From Bacillus sp. FJAT-14578 (GTDB taxonomy: Bacteria; Bacillota; Bacilli; Bacillales; Bacillaceae_H), in contig NZ_AYSE01000001.1 in the NCBI RefSeq assembly GCF_000504165.1, forward strand, positions 124,001 through 188,000: a DNA stretch of 64,000 nucleotides, written 5' to 3'. Numbering within the stretch: position 1 is the first letter of the stretch; every line of letters starts with the position of its first letter. This document shows, one piece after another, positions 44,692-53,497 of the stretch. A program made the position numbers and the translations under genes. Below the pieces are notes generated by a model that had not been told where the DNA came from, did no database searches, and worked only from the letters and a program-made list of their open reading frames with translations.

Positions 44692-45180
44692 TTAGTAACC
44701 TGCTCCTGCGAGCTCAAAAGCACCATCACAAATATGCAATACACCTTTTGGCTGAGCAGCTATAAGGAGTTGCTGTTCCTGGCCGCACCTTCCCGCTTGC
44801 CAGCTTGTATCACTGTCATGATAACCTTTTATGAATACTACTTTCCCTGATTCAAAAGTGAGAATAAGGTGAGGCGAATGTTCTCCAAGCTCTGCCTCTA
44901 CTACCTTTTGCTGGATGACATCAATCAATATTTGATAAGTTTGAAGCACAGGGATATCCTCCTTTTCGATCCCTTTCTTCTTTAAAGATGATTCATTGAG
45001 CTGCCCGATCGATGGTATGTATAGATATACTCCATCCTGCGCTTCTATCTTTTTATTTTCAGGCCAGAACACCAGCTTCGCATGACCTGCGGAAATCTCG
45101 AATTCTACTTCATGAATATTTGACCCTAGAAAAAGGTTCTTTACTATTTTTTCACCTTCATACTTCTCTTGGAAATTCAT
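44692..45180 (-). CDS. Uncharacterised protein under SAM riboswitch control
   Basis: I do not recognise this 162-residue protein. It is soluble, with no signal peptide or membrane segment, and alternates beta strands and short helices (EVEFEISAGHAKLVFWPENK, SPHLILTFESGKVVFIKGYH). A C-terminal stretch, KGVLHICDGAFELAGAGY, contains one Cys; another Cys is in QAGRCGQEQQ. The ATG at 45180 has GAGGAGGAAA before it. It is preceded by a complete SAM-I riboswitch and terminator, so its product should be tied to methionine, SAM or sulfur metabolism. It is monocistronic and ends near the cobalamin riboswitch. Confidence 0.8.
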   Translation of the reverse strand: MNFQEKYEGEKIVKNLFLGSNIHEVEFEISAGHAKLVFWPENKKIEAQDGVYLYIPSIGQLNESSLKKKGIEKEDIPVLQTYQILIDVIQQKVVEAELGEHSPHLILTFESGKVVFIKGYHDSDTSWQAGRCGQEQQLLIAAQPKGVLHICDGAFELAGAGY

Positions 45181-45224
45181 TCTTTTTCCTCCTCTAATAC
45201 GAGTTCATAAAGTGAACAATAAAA

Positions 45225-45257
45225 AAGCCATCTCTTTATCATGAAAAGAGATGGCTT
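45225..45257 (-). terminator. SAM riboswitch expression-platform terminator
   Basis: On the minus strand AAGCCATCTCTTTT closes with AAAGAGATGGCTT and continues TTTTTATTG. The aptamer's 3' part contains AAGGAGATGG, which can pair with the CCATCTCTT arm as an antiterminator. Confidence 0.85.
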
Positions 45258-45274
45258 TGTAATATGGCATACCG

Positions 45275-45385
45275 TCCATCTCCTTATCTTGCGCTATGCT
45301 GCGCAGGAATTAGCACCTTCCCAATCAAAATGATTGGGGGTTGCTGAGGTTTCACAGGGCCAGTCCCTCCACCTCTCTATATAAG
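45275..45385 (-). ncRNA. SAM-I (S-box) riboswitch
   Basis: On the minus strand the S-box core is clear: AGAGAGGTGGAGGGACTGGC, CCTGTGAAACCTCAGCAACC, a short P3 hairpin with CCCAATC/GATTGGG, AAGGTGCTAATTCC, and GATAAGGAGATGG closing P1. Spacing and order match the class. High SAM should end transcription before the 162-residue gene. Confidence 0.95.
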
Positions 45386-45554
45386 GAAATTATAAGCTTT
45401 ATAAAATTTGCAAATATGTATCATCCGTTGTTTACGGCAATTTATACTAGATTATATACTATTTTTGAAAAAGGAACAATATATTTTCATCCCGCATTCA
45501 AAGGAAGCCCGAATTACTGACAGTCCGTATATATCCACGGTTGCAATATTCAAA

Positions 45555-45787
45555 GGCTGTTTTCGCAAACTTTGTTGCTATTTAACAAGTAGTGGGGAGT
45601 GGTTGATTTCCGCTCCAGGTCGCTCGCTTTCCGCGGGGCGTGCGGTGAGCCTCCTCGGCTTACAGCCTGTGGGGTCTCACCTACCCCGCTGCTCCCGCAG
45701 GAGTCTCGCACCTTCCGCTCCAACCAACCTTAAACGCTTATCTTTCAAGAAACCTATCTAAAAACAACAATTTTTTAGAAAAGAGCC
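45555..45787. mobile_element. MITE-like element, copy 1 (233 bp)
   Basis: It begins GGCTGTTTTC and ends GAAAAGAGCC, giving imperfect terminal inverted repeats that can be extended to about 29 bp. The flanks are a perfect 8-bp duplication TATTCAAA (45547-45554 and 45788-45795). It encodes nothing. The inside (CTTTCCGCGGGGCGTGCGGT region) is GC-rich and folds. A near-identical copy lies at 60416-60635. The ends GGCT(C/G)TTTTC and 8-bp duplication suggest mobilisation by an ISL3-family transposase. Confidence 0.82.
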
Positions 45788-45801
45788 TATTCAAAAAAAA
45801 A

Positions 45802-45963
45802 GAAGAGGCTGTCCCATAAGTCATAGGCAGGCCGCAAAAAAAATTACTTTTTTACTGAAAGGACCCGTCACTGAATCCTTGATTTTACTGGATTTTCATG
45901 ACGGGTCCTTTCAGTGGGATGACTTAAAAGGTATACTTTTTATACCTTTTGAGTCATCTTCCC
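45802..45963. repeat. Dispersed repeat with two hairpins, copy B
   Basis: It starts with the ctgtcccataagtc repeat shared with 2124-2144. Two hairpins follow: 45855-45914 (CTGAAAGGACCCGTCA with TGACGGGTCCTTTCAG) and 45916-45963 (GATGACTTAAAAGGTATA with TATACCTTTTGAGTCATC). The second ends the minus-strand gene at 45975. The first belongs to the covarying hairpin family. Confidence 0.5.
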
Positions 45964-45974
45964 AGACTATTATC

Positions 45975-46247
45975 CTATATGGGATATAAAGCATTCTCTT
46001 TTTGATATTTCATATATTGTTCGACTCTTTTCAGGTGTAAAGAATGTTCGCTGATCAAGTGCTGTACGTATAAAATGATACTTTCAGGATAAACCTCCTG
46101 CTTTTCTAAAATAGCCCTATACGTTTTTAAGCGTTTTTCAAAATATTGTATGACCTGCTCAGGCGTCTTTACCAACAGGATCTGCATGTAATCGTTCACT
46201 TGCTTCTCAAGAAAGGAATATTGATCTTTCAAATTTTTTTCTCCCAT
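45975..46247 (-). CDS. Hypothetical 90-residue helical protein
   Basis: Not recognised. A 90-residue, highly charged helical protein (SFLEKQVNDYMQILLVKTPE, then IQYFEKRLKTYRAILEKQEV) with no signal peptide. The ATG has GGAGGGG upstream, which supports a real gene. A terminator follows directly and a perfect cre site lies 132 bp upstream. The intervening region 46248-46702 holds only that cre site and a hairpin. Confidence 0.62.
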   Translation of the reverse strand: MGEKNLKDQYSFLEKQVNDYMQILLVKTPEQVIQYFEKRLKTYRAILEKQEVYPESIILYVQHLISEHSLHLKRVEQYMKYQKENALYPI

Positions 46248-46378
46248 CTTTAACCCCTCCTGCGTAAATTCTTTTGATCAACTATACATCCTTAATAAAG
46301 GAAACTCCCATTACATACTTTCGTTCTTGTTCACCATGCTCTTATTGATTTCCTTATTTTATCATATTTTTCTAATTT

Positions 46379-46392
46379 TGAAAACGCTTTCA
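46379..46392. promoter_or_regulatory. Perfect cre (CcpA) site
   Basis: TGAAAACGCTTTCA matches the cre consensus TGWAARCGYTWNCW at all positions and is nearly palindromic. The nearest start is the 90-residue gene at 46247 on the minus strand, 132 bp away. Confidence 0.45.
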
Positions 46393-46564
46393 ATGATAAA
46401 AAACTCTTTAAAAAAAGACTATTTTTCGTTACGGATCCTGTATCTTTTTGTAATTATGTATACTATAGCCCGTTTTATGTTGTATCTCCAGTTGATTGTA
46501 AGGGAATCTAACATAAAGATTATGGCATGGCCAAATGGATTCGTAACCAATCATCAACCTCTTG

Positions 46565-46619
46565 AAAGGCCCCGTCATAAAAATCCAGTCAAACCAATGG
46601 ATTTCGTGACGGGGCCTTT
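46565..46619. terminator. Strong hairpin after the phosphonate operon
   Basis: AAAGGCCCCGTCA pairs with TGACGGGGCCTTT and the plus strand ends in TTTTTAG. It is placed to end the leftward DeoR gene and belongs to the same repeated hairpin family as 20702-20755 and 45855-45914. Confidence 0.6.
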
Positions 46620-46702
46620 TTAGTCAGTTCTTATCATGTAATAGAGGTTGGCGGGACATCCGCTTTCCGCTTAGGATGGCAATTCACCATACCGCGGCTG
46701 AG

Positions 46703-47473
46703 TTAACCTTTCATCCATTTTTCCTCAAGCTCGCTCCAGCCTTCTGGAACGGTACTGTCAGATATGATGTGATCAATATTTTTCAATGAATCGATTTTAT
46801 AATTCGCCTTCACTCCAATTTTTGATTGATCGGCCAGCACAAACGTTTTCTCTGCATTTTTAATGAAAATTTTCGACAGCATGCATTTCTCTAAATCATA
46901 ACTGGTGATGCCTGTTTCTAGATGGATCCCATCTACCGAGATAAAGGCTTTATTGGCGTAAAATTCTTTTGCCATTTTTTCCGCCAATGAACCGGAAGTG
47001 CGGAAATGTTTGCTTCGGACGTGTCCTCCAAGAAAAATGAGTTCACCTTTAAACAGCTGTTTATTTTCCTGCGCCATCAATCTTGCGGCAAAAGGAAAAG
47101 AATTCGTAATGATGGTTACATCCGGTACATCCATAAATGTTGGAACCATCTGCAAGGTAGTGCTCCCTTCATCAACGAAAATGACGTCCCCTTCTTCGAT
47201 GAAGGAAGCGGCCTTTTGGGCAATTTGTTTTTTCTCGTCTATCCTCAAAATCTCACGTTCAAACATGGATGGCTCCGCGCTTTCCAATTCGATTTTCACT
47301 GCACCGCCGTACACTTTTTTCAGTTTTTTTTCGTTTTCAAGTTCTTCTAAATAACGTCGAATCGTCTCGGTGGATACATCAAAATCATGGGCCAAATCAT
47401 TCACTTTGACCTTGCCTTGCTGTTCGATTAATTCGAGAATGCGCTTTTTTCTTTCTTCTGCTAATAAAGACAT
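46703..47473 (-). CDS. DeoR family transcriptional regulator of the phosphonate operon
   Basis: A 256-residue DeoR-type regulator. The N-terminal HTH (about 4-60) is KKRILELIEQQGKVKVNDLA with FDVSTETIRRYLEELE. The C-terminal sensor domain (about 75-240) has the family motifs FVDEGSTTLQMVP and FVLADQSKIG. DeoR proteins sense a sugar-phosphate or related metabolite. It is the last gene of the leftward operon, 17 bp after the dehydrogenase-like gene, and may sense phosphonoacetaldehyde or a related compound, which is inference. Confidence 0.88.
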   Translation of the reverse strand: MSLLAEERKKRILELIEQQGKVKVNDLAHDFDVSTETIRRYLEELENEKKLKKVYGGAVKIELESAEPSMFEREILRIDEKKQIAQKAASFIEEGDVIFVDEGSTTLQMVPTFMDVPDVTIITNSFPFAARLMAQENKQLFKGELIFLGGHVRSKHFRTSGSLAEKMAKEFYANKAFISVDGIHLETGITSYDLEKCMLSKIFIKNAEKTFVLADQSKIGVKANYKIDSLKNIDHIISDSTVPEGWSELEEKWMKG

Positions 47474-47490
47474 GTATCTAACTCCCTATA

Positions 47491-48681
47491 TTAAGCCAGA
47501 ATGGCATGATCTGCGGATTCGATTTCTTTCACTTCTTCATGTACAAATATACCACGTTTTTCTAATCCCTTAAAAATAATGCCCGGCTCAAGAAAGGCCT
47601 CTTCCGGAATAATGACACCCTTCTTTTCAACGCTTCCTTTTGCGATCAGCTCTGTTGCAATTGCCATTGGAATTCCAACGTTTCGCGTATAAGCGCGCAA
47701 GCCTTCCCAATCCTCGACTGAACCGTCAGAAGATGGATGTGTATGCGTCAACGTATGTTGATACCGTTTCCCGTCTTTCATGCCTGTTACTTCGACATGC
47801 AATGCATAGCCGTACAATTCTGTTTGATTGCCTTTTTCAGATTGATATAAATACTCGCTGATGCAATCTAAAATACCGAACTCCTGGCCGTTCATTCGAA
47901 TTTTTTTATTGCGTAAAAAGCCGTAATTGTATAGTGCTTTCACAAGCTCCATATTTTCTTTCGGCCATGTGCCGCGAACTTCGATCAGACTAACATTTTT
48001 ATCTTTTAATGCCTTTGCGAGCGTCTTCGTTTCAGAGTGCGGAATGATATATTGAACCGTTTTCCCGTAAGGCTCCGGCAGCTGAATTTCTCTTGGACGG
48101 GCAAACGGAGGTACTTGGATGAACTCACCGTTTTCATACACGACACGTGTCGGCAATCCCGGATCATACTCGTATGTAGTCGTTTCCGCAATCGACTTTG
48201 AAAAAGCAATCGGACGGAACGAACCATGACTTACGCGCACAGATTTTACCGTGTCCAACTGATTGGCTGCATGCATCGCCATCATTTGGGTCAAGCCGGG
48301 GGTCATTCCAAAACCGGGCAAGCATGTTTTCCCGTTTTGAATGAATACATTATGGGAACGATCTTCTTCACCAAATCCGTTTAAATTAATGCCGTGGCAC
48401 CCCGCTTCTGCAATGCAGGCAGTCGATAGACCGTTCAATGTAATGGTCGTTCCATCCATGACAATGTCATAACCGCGCATTTTTTCTACCGTTTCTTCAT
48501 GATTCAACACATTGACTTGCGCAAAATCGACACGCGGATCATTGAGCCATTCGACGACTTTTCTTCCTTCTTCTTCGTTAAAATCAGCTACTGTAATCTT
48601 TTCAAAACTCGAATGTTGAACTAAATCCAAAATAGCCTCGCGACAAATTTTACCGGCTCCGCCTAAACAAAATACTTTCAT
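47491..48681 (-). CDS. Saccharopine dehydrogenase-like oxidoreductase
   Basis: A 396-residue protein of the saccharopine dehydrogenase NADP-binding family. The N-terminal Rossmann motif is [20 protein letters not shown], and the middle has [20 protein letters not shown], the family's conserved catalytic-domain start. The C-terminal part includes [19 protein letters not shown] and [20 protein letters not shown]. Members reduce or cleave secondary amines made from an amino acid and a keto acid. It overlaps phnW by 4 bp (translational coupling). Its substrate in a 2-aminoethylphosphonate operon is unknown. Confidence 0.85.
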   Translation of the reverse strand: MKVFCLGGAGKICREAILDLVQHSSFEKITVADFNEEEGRKVVEWLNDPRVDFAQVNVLNHEETVEKMRGYDIVMDGTTITLNGLSTACIAEAGCHGINLNGFGEEDRSHNVFIQNGKTCLPGFGMTPGLTQMMAMHAANQLDTVKSVRVSHGSFRPIAFSKSIAETTTYEYDPGLPTRVVYENGEFIQVPPFARPREIQLPEPYGKTVQYIIPHSETKTLAKALKDKNVSLIEVRGTWPKENMELVKALYNYGFLRNKKIRMNGQEFGILDCISEYLYQSEKGNQTELYGYALHVEVTGMKDGKRYQHTLTHTHPSSDGSVEDWEGLRAYTRNVGIPMAIATELIAKGSVEKKGVIIPEEAFLEPGIIFKGLEKRGIFVHEEVKEIESADHAILA

Positions 48682-49793
48682 ACAGTTGTTTCCCCTTTTA
48701 ATTGAATCGATAATTTAATAGCTTCCAATAATCTTTCAATATCTTCTCTATACACTTCACCGATATTTCCAATCCTGAATGTATCGACTTGCGAAATTTT
48801 ACCGGGATAAATGACAAAACCGTATTTTTTCAGAGATTGATAAAAATCTTGGAACGTAAATGTCGGATCGTCCAGGTAAAGAAACGATGTAATGATGGGC
48901 GACTGTTGGCTTTGATTGAGCAGTGCTTGAAAACCAAGCTCCTCCATTCCTTCAACCAATCGTTTTTGATTTTGCTCGTATCGGCGAAAGCGCGCCTCGA
49001 TGCCGCCTTCTGCCTCCAGTTCCAGCAACGCTTGATAAAACGCTCTTACAACATGCGTCGGGGACGTGAATCTCCATTTACCTTTATGCTGCTCCATCGT
49101 TTCATGCTGATCATATAAATCGAGCGAAAGTGAACGGGCATGCCCTTTACATTTAGTGAGCTCCTCGCGTTTGGCAATGACAAATCCGAACCCCGGCACA
49201 CCTTGAATGCATTTATTCGCACTGCTAATGAGAAAGTCGATTTGCAGCTCATGAACATCCATTGGAATACCGCCGAAGCTGCTCATCGCGTCAACAATCG
49301 TCACTTTATTGTATTGCTTGGCGATACGGCATACGTCTTCAATCGGGTTGAGCATGCCTGTTGTCGTTTCACATTGAACGATGGCGACATGGGTAATGGC
49401 TTCATCTTCCTGAAGACGGCGCTCAATGGTCTCTGGCCGAATGGGCTCACGCTCATCTGTGGAAACAACGATCGTCTCAATTCCTAAAATTTCACTCATT
49501 TCACTAATTCGTTGGCCATAGGCACCATTGACTGCAACAAGCAGCTTCGCTCCTTGCCTCGGGATAACGGTTCCGATTGTCGCTTCTACGGAAAAACTTC
49601 CGCTTCCCTGCATTAAGACTGCGGTATATAAATCTTTCTGTTTTGTCGCCAATTTCACAAGACGATTGCGTATTTCCTGGACAAGCTGATTGTATTCATC
49701 ATCCCATGTGCACCAGTCACGCAACATCGCCTGACGAACGGAATTGGTTGTGGATAATGGACCTGGTGTTAACAGCAAATATGGATTTTTCAT
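48678..49793 (-). CDS. phnW: 2-aminoethylphosphonate-pyruvate transaminase
   Basis: PhnW moves the amino group of 2-aminoethylphosphonate to pyruvate, giving phosphonoacetaldehyde and alanine. The 371-residue product has [20 protein letters not shown] at the N-terminus, [34 protein letters not shown] and the PLP lysine in [20 protein letters not shown]. It is flanked by phnX upstream. RBS AAGGAAGGGG precedes the ATG. Confidence 0.95.
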   Translation of the reverse strand: MKNPYLLLTPGPLSTTNSVRQAMLRDWCTWDDEYNQLVQEIRNRLVKLATKQKDLYTAVLMQGSGSFSVEATIGTVIPRQGAKLLVAVNGAYGQRISEMSEILGIETIVVSTDEREPIRPETIERRLQEDEAITHVAIVQCETTTGMLNPIEDVCRIAKQYNKVTIVDAMSSFGGIPMDVHELQIDFLISSANKCIQGVPGFGFVIAKREELTKCKGHARSLSLDLYDQHETMEQHKGKWRFTSPTHVVRAFYQALLELEAEGGIEARFRRYEQNQKRLVEGMEELGFQALLNQSQQSPIITSFLYLDDPTFTFQDFYQSLKKYGFVIYPGKISQVDTFRIGNIGEVYREDIERLLEAIKLSIQLKGETTV

Positions 49794-49816
49794 GATGATT
49801 CCCCTTCCTTATCAAT

Positions 49817-50599
49817 CTATCTTTCTTCTATTTGATTAATCACTTGATCGAGATCAGAAATGCGATCGATGACAAAGTCCGCACCCGCCTCCATTAGACG
49901 TTGACGCACGATTTCCATTTTCTGTTTCAAAGCAGATTCATCCATTTGCCTTACTTCTTCTTCGGAAAGGGCAAGCTCGCTGCTTCCTAAAATGACACCT
50001 ACTGTCCACATGCCCGCATTTTTCCCTTCTTTCATATCAGTTACCGTATCGCCGACTTTTACTATACGGTTCATCGGATAAACGTCCAGTTCCATTGCAT
50101 TGCGGTAACACATCCACGGATAAGGCCGGCCGGCTTTCACATCATCCGCCGTAAAATAACAGTCCGGTGAGTAGCCTTTTTCCTTTGCTTTCGGCACGAC
50201 AATCTCCATCATTTCTTTCGTGTAGCCTGTAGTAGAGCCCACTTTGATACCTCTTTCCCTTAAACGCGCCGCCAGTTCAATCGCACCAGGGATCGGTGTT
50301 GTAAAATCAGGCAAAATGCCGAACAAAATCGATTCAAAATCATCATTCATGCTTACCACATCTTGTTCAGCCGGCTCCGCGCCATATACGTCTACCCATT
50401 CTTCACGAATGCGCGGCATGTTGCAAAGTGTACGAATATGTTCGATTTTCAGCATGCCCATCGGCTCTCTCGCCTCATCCACCGTAATGTTGACACCACG
50501 TTTACGAAAAATCTCCAAAAATGCTTCAAGCGGTGCAAAACATCCATAATCAATCATCGTTCCTGCCCAATCAAACACAACTGCTTCTATTTTTCTCAT
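49817..50599 (-). CDS. phnX: Phosphonoacetaldehyde hydrolase (phosphonatase)
   Basis: PhnX cleaves the C-P bond of phosphonoacetaldehyde to acetaldehyde and phosphate. The 260-residue HAD enzyme has the nucleophile Asp in VVFDWAGTMIDYG (note Ala after the Asp, typical of the family), the Schiff-base Lys in GMLKIEHIRTL near residue 51, STTGYTKEMM and KVGDTVTDMKEGKNAGMWTV. It precedes phnW by 23 bp. Confidence 0.95.
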   Translation of the reverse strand: MRKIEAVVFDWAGTMIDYGCFAPLEAFLEIFRKRGVNITVDEAREPMGMLKIEHIRTLCNMPRIREEWVDVYGAEPAEQDVVSMNDDFESILFGILPDFTTPIPGAIELAARLRERGIKVGSTTGYTKEMMEIVVPKAKEKGYSPDCYFTADDVKAGRPYPWMCYRNAMELDVYPMNRIVKVGDTVTDMKEGKNAGMWTVGVILGSSELALSEEEVRQMDESALKQKMEIVRQRLMEAGADFVIDRISDLDQVINQIEER

Positions 50600-50626
50600 C
50601 TTGTTTCTTTCCTTTCTTCATCTCTA

Positions 50627-52387
50627 TTATTTAGTTTGCCATTTCATATTTTTTTGGCGAATCATCTTCGTCGCCATTTCATATAACACTCTAACAACAA
50701 TGTTTGTAAGGATGATCAACACACTCATCGCAGCTGCCGATGCCAAGTTGCCGGCATCATCCATGTTCACGATCGAAATGGCCGCCAATTTAAAATCGGC
50801 TGTGTAAAGAAAGATAACAGCTGATACGGTCACCATCGCGTTGACAAAGAAGTACATCGCCATCTCCAATACAGCCGGTAAACACATCGGCAATGTAATC
50901 GTAAAAAAGGTTTTATAAAATGGAACGCCCATTGATTCTGATACAAGCTCAAACTCACGGTCCAGTTTCTTTAATGCCGTCGTCGCCGTGACATACGCAA
51001 CAGAGTAAAAATGAAGAATATTGGCGATCACGATAATGGCCAGGGTTCCGTATAAGGCGTTGAACGGATTGGAAATCTTCCAGCCGAACGCGCCGATTTC
51101 CGGCTGGCTGAAAAAGAATACGTAACTTAAACCGATGACAAGCCCCGGTACCGCAAGCGGAATGATCGACAATAAGTGACCCAGCTTCCTTACGCCTGCC
51201 ATACGCCTGATTTTTTCGATGGCATATGCGTATACAAACGTTGCGATTGTTCCGAACACCGCAGTTAAAGCAGCCGCTATTAAACTATTTTTATAGGCGG
51301 TCATCCCGTCTCCCGTGTAGCTTTTCAGTTCAAAATGCTTCAACGTAAAACTCATATCATACGGCCATACTTTGACACTTGCTGCCAACACCACCGCCGC
51401 AAACAAGATAAGCATACAAGCGGAAATGACGGAACAAAAAACGAATGACAACTTATCCCGGTTACGGTTTGCACTGACTTGATAAGGCACGGATTTGGAT
51501 GAAACATGGCTTACTTGCTTTCGCTGCGTCATTTGATCGACGATGAACGCAATCAATGCAGGCAACATTAAAATCAAGCCGACCGTTGCTCCCATCTCCA
51601 TTTTCTGCTGCCCGATTACCTGTTTGTACACATCGGTTGCGAGCACATTATATTGGCCCCCGACTACTTTAGGTGCTCCATAATCCGTAAAGCTAAGAGA
51701 GAAAACGACGAACACTGAGCTGACCAAACCGTATTTTACGCTGGAAAGAGTGATGGTCACGAATTGCTTCTTTTTGTTGACACCTAATGTACTGGCGGCT
51801 TCATATAGACGGTTATCGGAACCGTTCAGGGCCACAAGCAGGATGAGAAACGCCTGCGGAAAGGTATAAATGACCTCTGCCGTAATAATGCCGACGGGTC
51901 CGTATAAATCGATTTCCATCCCCGGAAACGCCCCGAAAAAACCTTTGGTGATGAGCCCTTGGTTTCCGAATAAGTACATAAGGGCAATTCCATGCATCAT
52001 CGTCGGCGCAAATAAAGGAAGCAGCGCCGTATATCGGAAGAATGTTTTTCCTTTTATATTCGTCCTCACGAGACAATACGCATACGCAAAAGCGAGCGTC
52101 ACAGAGATGGCCGTTGTCATTGAAGCGACGAACAGAGTATTTTGGAATGACTGCACTAACGATGATGCGGCAAAATACTGTACGAAGTTTTCAAGACCGA
52201 TAAATGCTCCGTCCTCATTTTGAAAGGCTTTTGCAAATAACGTGACTAATGGCAAGATCAAAACGGCCAAGAACGACAAAACCATGAAGAGGATGAGCCC
52301 GCGCTGAAGCCATTCTTCTTTTCCTGCATAATTGCTTGCTCTTTTGGACATTGTTTGAACCTTATTGGTTTTACTGACGATTTCCAT
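50627..52387 (-). CDS. 2-aminoethylphosphonate ABC transporter permease (fused)
   Basis: A 586-residue membrane protein made of two ABC-permease modules in tandem (about 1-290 and 320-586), each with six membrane helices and an EAA-like loop (YEAASTLGVNKKKQFVTITL; ELVSESMGVPFYKTFFTITL). This matches the fused permease of PhnSTUV-type AEP importers and iron(III)-type FbpB. It starts one base after the ATPase stop. Confidence 0.9.
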   Translation of the reverse strand: MEIVSKTNKVQTMSKRASNYAGKEEWLQRGLILFMVLSFLAVLILPLVTLFAKAFQNEDGAFIGLENFVQYFAASSLVQSFQNTLFVASMTTAISVTLAFAYAYCLVRTNIKGKTFFRYTALLPLFAPTMMHGIALMYLFGNQGLITKGFFGAFPGMEIDLYGPVGIITAEVIYTFPQAFLILLVALNGSDNRLYEAASTLGVNKKKQFVTITLSSVKYGLVSSVFVVFSLSFTDYGAPKVVGGQYNVLATDVYKQVIGQQKMEMGATVGLILMLPALIAFIVDQMTQRKQVSHVSSKSVPYQVSANRNRDKLSFVFCSVISACMLILFAAVVLAASVKVWPYDMSFTLKHFELKSYTGDGMTAYKNSLIAAALTAVFGTIATFVYAYAIEKIRRMAGVRKLGHLLSIIPLAVPGLVIGLSYVFFFSQPEIGAFGWKISNPFNALYGTLAIIVIANILHFYSVAYVTATTALKKLDREFELVSESMGVPFYKTFFTITLPMCLPAVLEMAMYFFVNAMVTVSAVIFLYTADFKLAAISIVNMDDAGNLASAAAMSVLIILTNIVVRVLYEMATKMIRQKNMKWQTK

Positions 52388-52388
52388 G

Positions 52389-53411
52389 TTAACTGACCAC
52401 CTGTTCTTTATAGGAAAGAGTTCGTTCTGCCGGCAACGTGATATGGATATCCATCCCTTTGGTCAGCTGCAAGTAGCTCACCTCATGCGTGGAAACATCC
52501 ACTTTAATGATTTGCTCATAAAGGTGCGAGGATGAATCTGTTACTTTAAATTGCAAACGGTAAAAAGGACCGCGGAATTCCACATCTACTACTTCTGCAA
52601 CCATGCCCTCTTTCTCCGAAATCCGAATATGCTCCGGTCGAATGGCAAACATTTTATCTGTATTTGAACTTTCCTTATTTTCTTTCCAGAAATTGATCGA
52701 CCCGATAAAATCTGCGACGAACGGGTTGGCCGGGTTATGGTACACTTCTTGCGGCGTCCCGATTTGCATCACTTCCGCATTGTTCATGACGACGATCTTA
52801 TCTGCCATCGTCAATGCTTCATCTTGGTCGTGTGTCACCATGATCGTGGTAATTTTCAGTTTTTCCTGAATCGAACGGATTTCCTTGCGCAGTTTTTCTC
52901 TTACTTTCGCATCAAGCGCCGACAACGGCTCATCAAGCAGCAAAAAATCAGGTGATAACGCGATGGCTCTCGCTAACGCAACCCTCTGTTGCTGACCGCC
53001 TGACAGCTGCGCGGGATATTTATCCTTTACATGCAGTAAATCAACAAGAGCCAATGCTTCCAACGCTCTTTCCTTCACTTCTTTTTTAGGCGTTTTTCTC
53101 GCTTTCAAGCCATATTCAATGTTTTGTAAAGCCGTCAAATTCGGAAATAAGGCATATGACTGAAACACAATGCCAAAATTGCGCTTAGCCGACGGCATAT
53201 GAGTCATATCTTTTCCATTGATGATGATGCTTCCTGCCGTCGGTGCTTCCAGTCCTGCAATAATGCGCAAAAGAGTCGTTTTCCCGCAGCCGCTCGGTCC
53301 GAGAAGGCAGACGAACTCATTTTTCTTAATATCGATGGAAACGCCGTTTAGCGCCGTAAATGAACCAAACTCCTTATGAATTCCGTCAATTGTTAAATAG
53401 CTGTTATTCAA
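52389..53411 (-). CDS. 2-aminoethylphosphonate ABC transporter ATPase
   Basis: A 340-residue ABC ATPase. Walker A is GPSGCGKTTLLRIIAG near residue 37, the signature is LSGGQQQRVALARAIAL, Walker B is FLLLDEPLSALD, and the C-terminus holds a TOBE-like domain. The TTG at 53411 has AAAGGGG 8 bp before it; an in-frame upstream extension to 53486 lacks an RBS. PhnT-type function is inferred from the operon. Confidence 0.92.
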   Translation of the reverse strand: MNNSYLTIDGIHKEFGSFTALNGVSIDIKKNEFVCLLGPSGCGKTTLLRIIAGLEAPTAGSIIINGKDMTHMPSAKRNFGIVFQSYALFPNLTALQNIEYGLKARKTPKKEVKERALEALALVDLLHVKDKYPAQLSGGQQQRVALARAIALSPDFLLLDEPLSALDAKVREKLRKEIRSIQEKLKITTIMVTHDQDEALTMADKIVVMNNAEVMQIGTPQEVYHNPANPFVADFIGSINFWKENKESSNTDKMFAIRPEHIRISEKEGMVAEVVDVEFRGPFYRLQFKVTDSSSHLYEQIIKVDVSTHEVSYLQLTKGMDIHITLPAERTLSYKEQVVS

Positions 53412-53497
53412 TGTAAAAACCCCTTTTGGAATGATATAGAAATAAAAGATGAGGCAGGCCGAGGGGAGAGACCTTTTACGCCCCATCGGCTTTAGAT

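Noticed and set aside
45408..45761. 117-codon plus-strand frame
   Set aside because: It runs into the MITE, has no RBS and no homology.
46327..46623. 98-codon hydrophobic plus-strand frame
   Set aside because: No RBS, and it runs through the cre site and the terminator hairpin.
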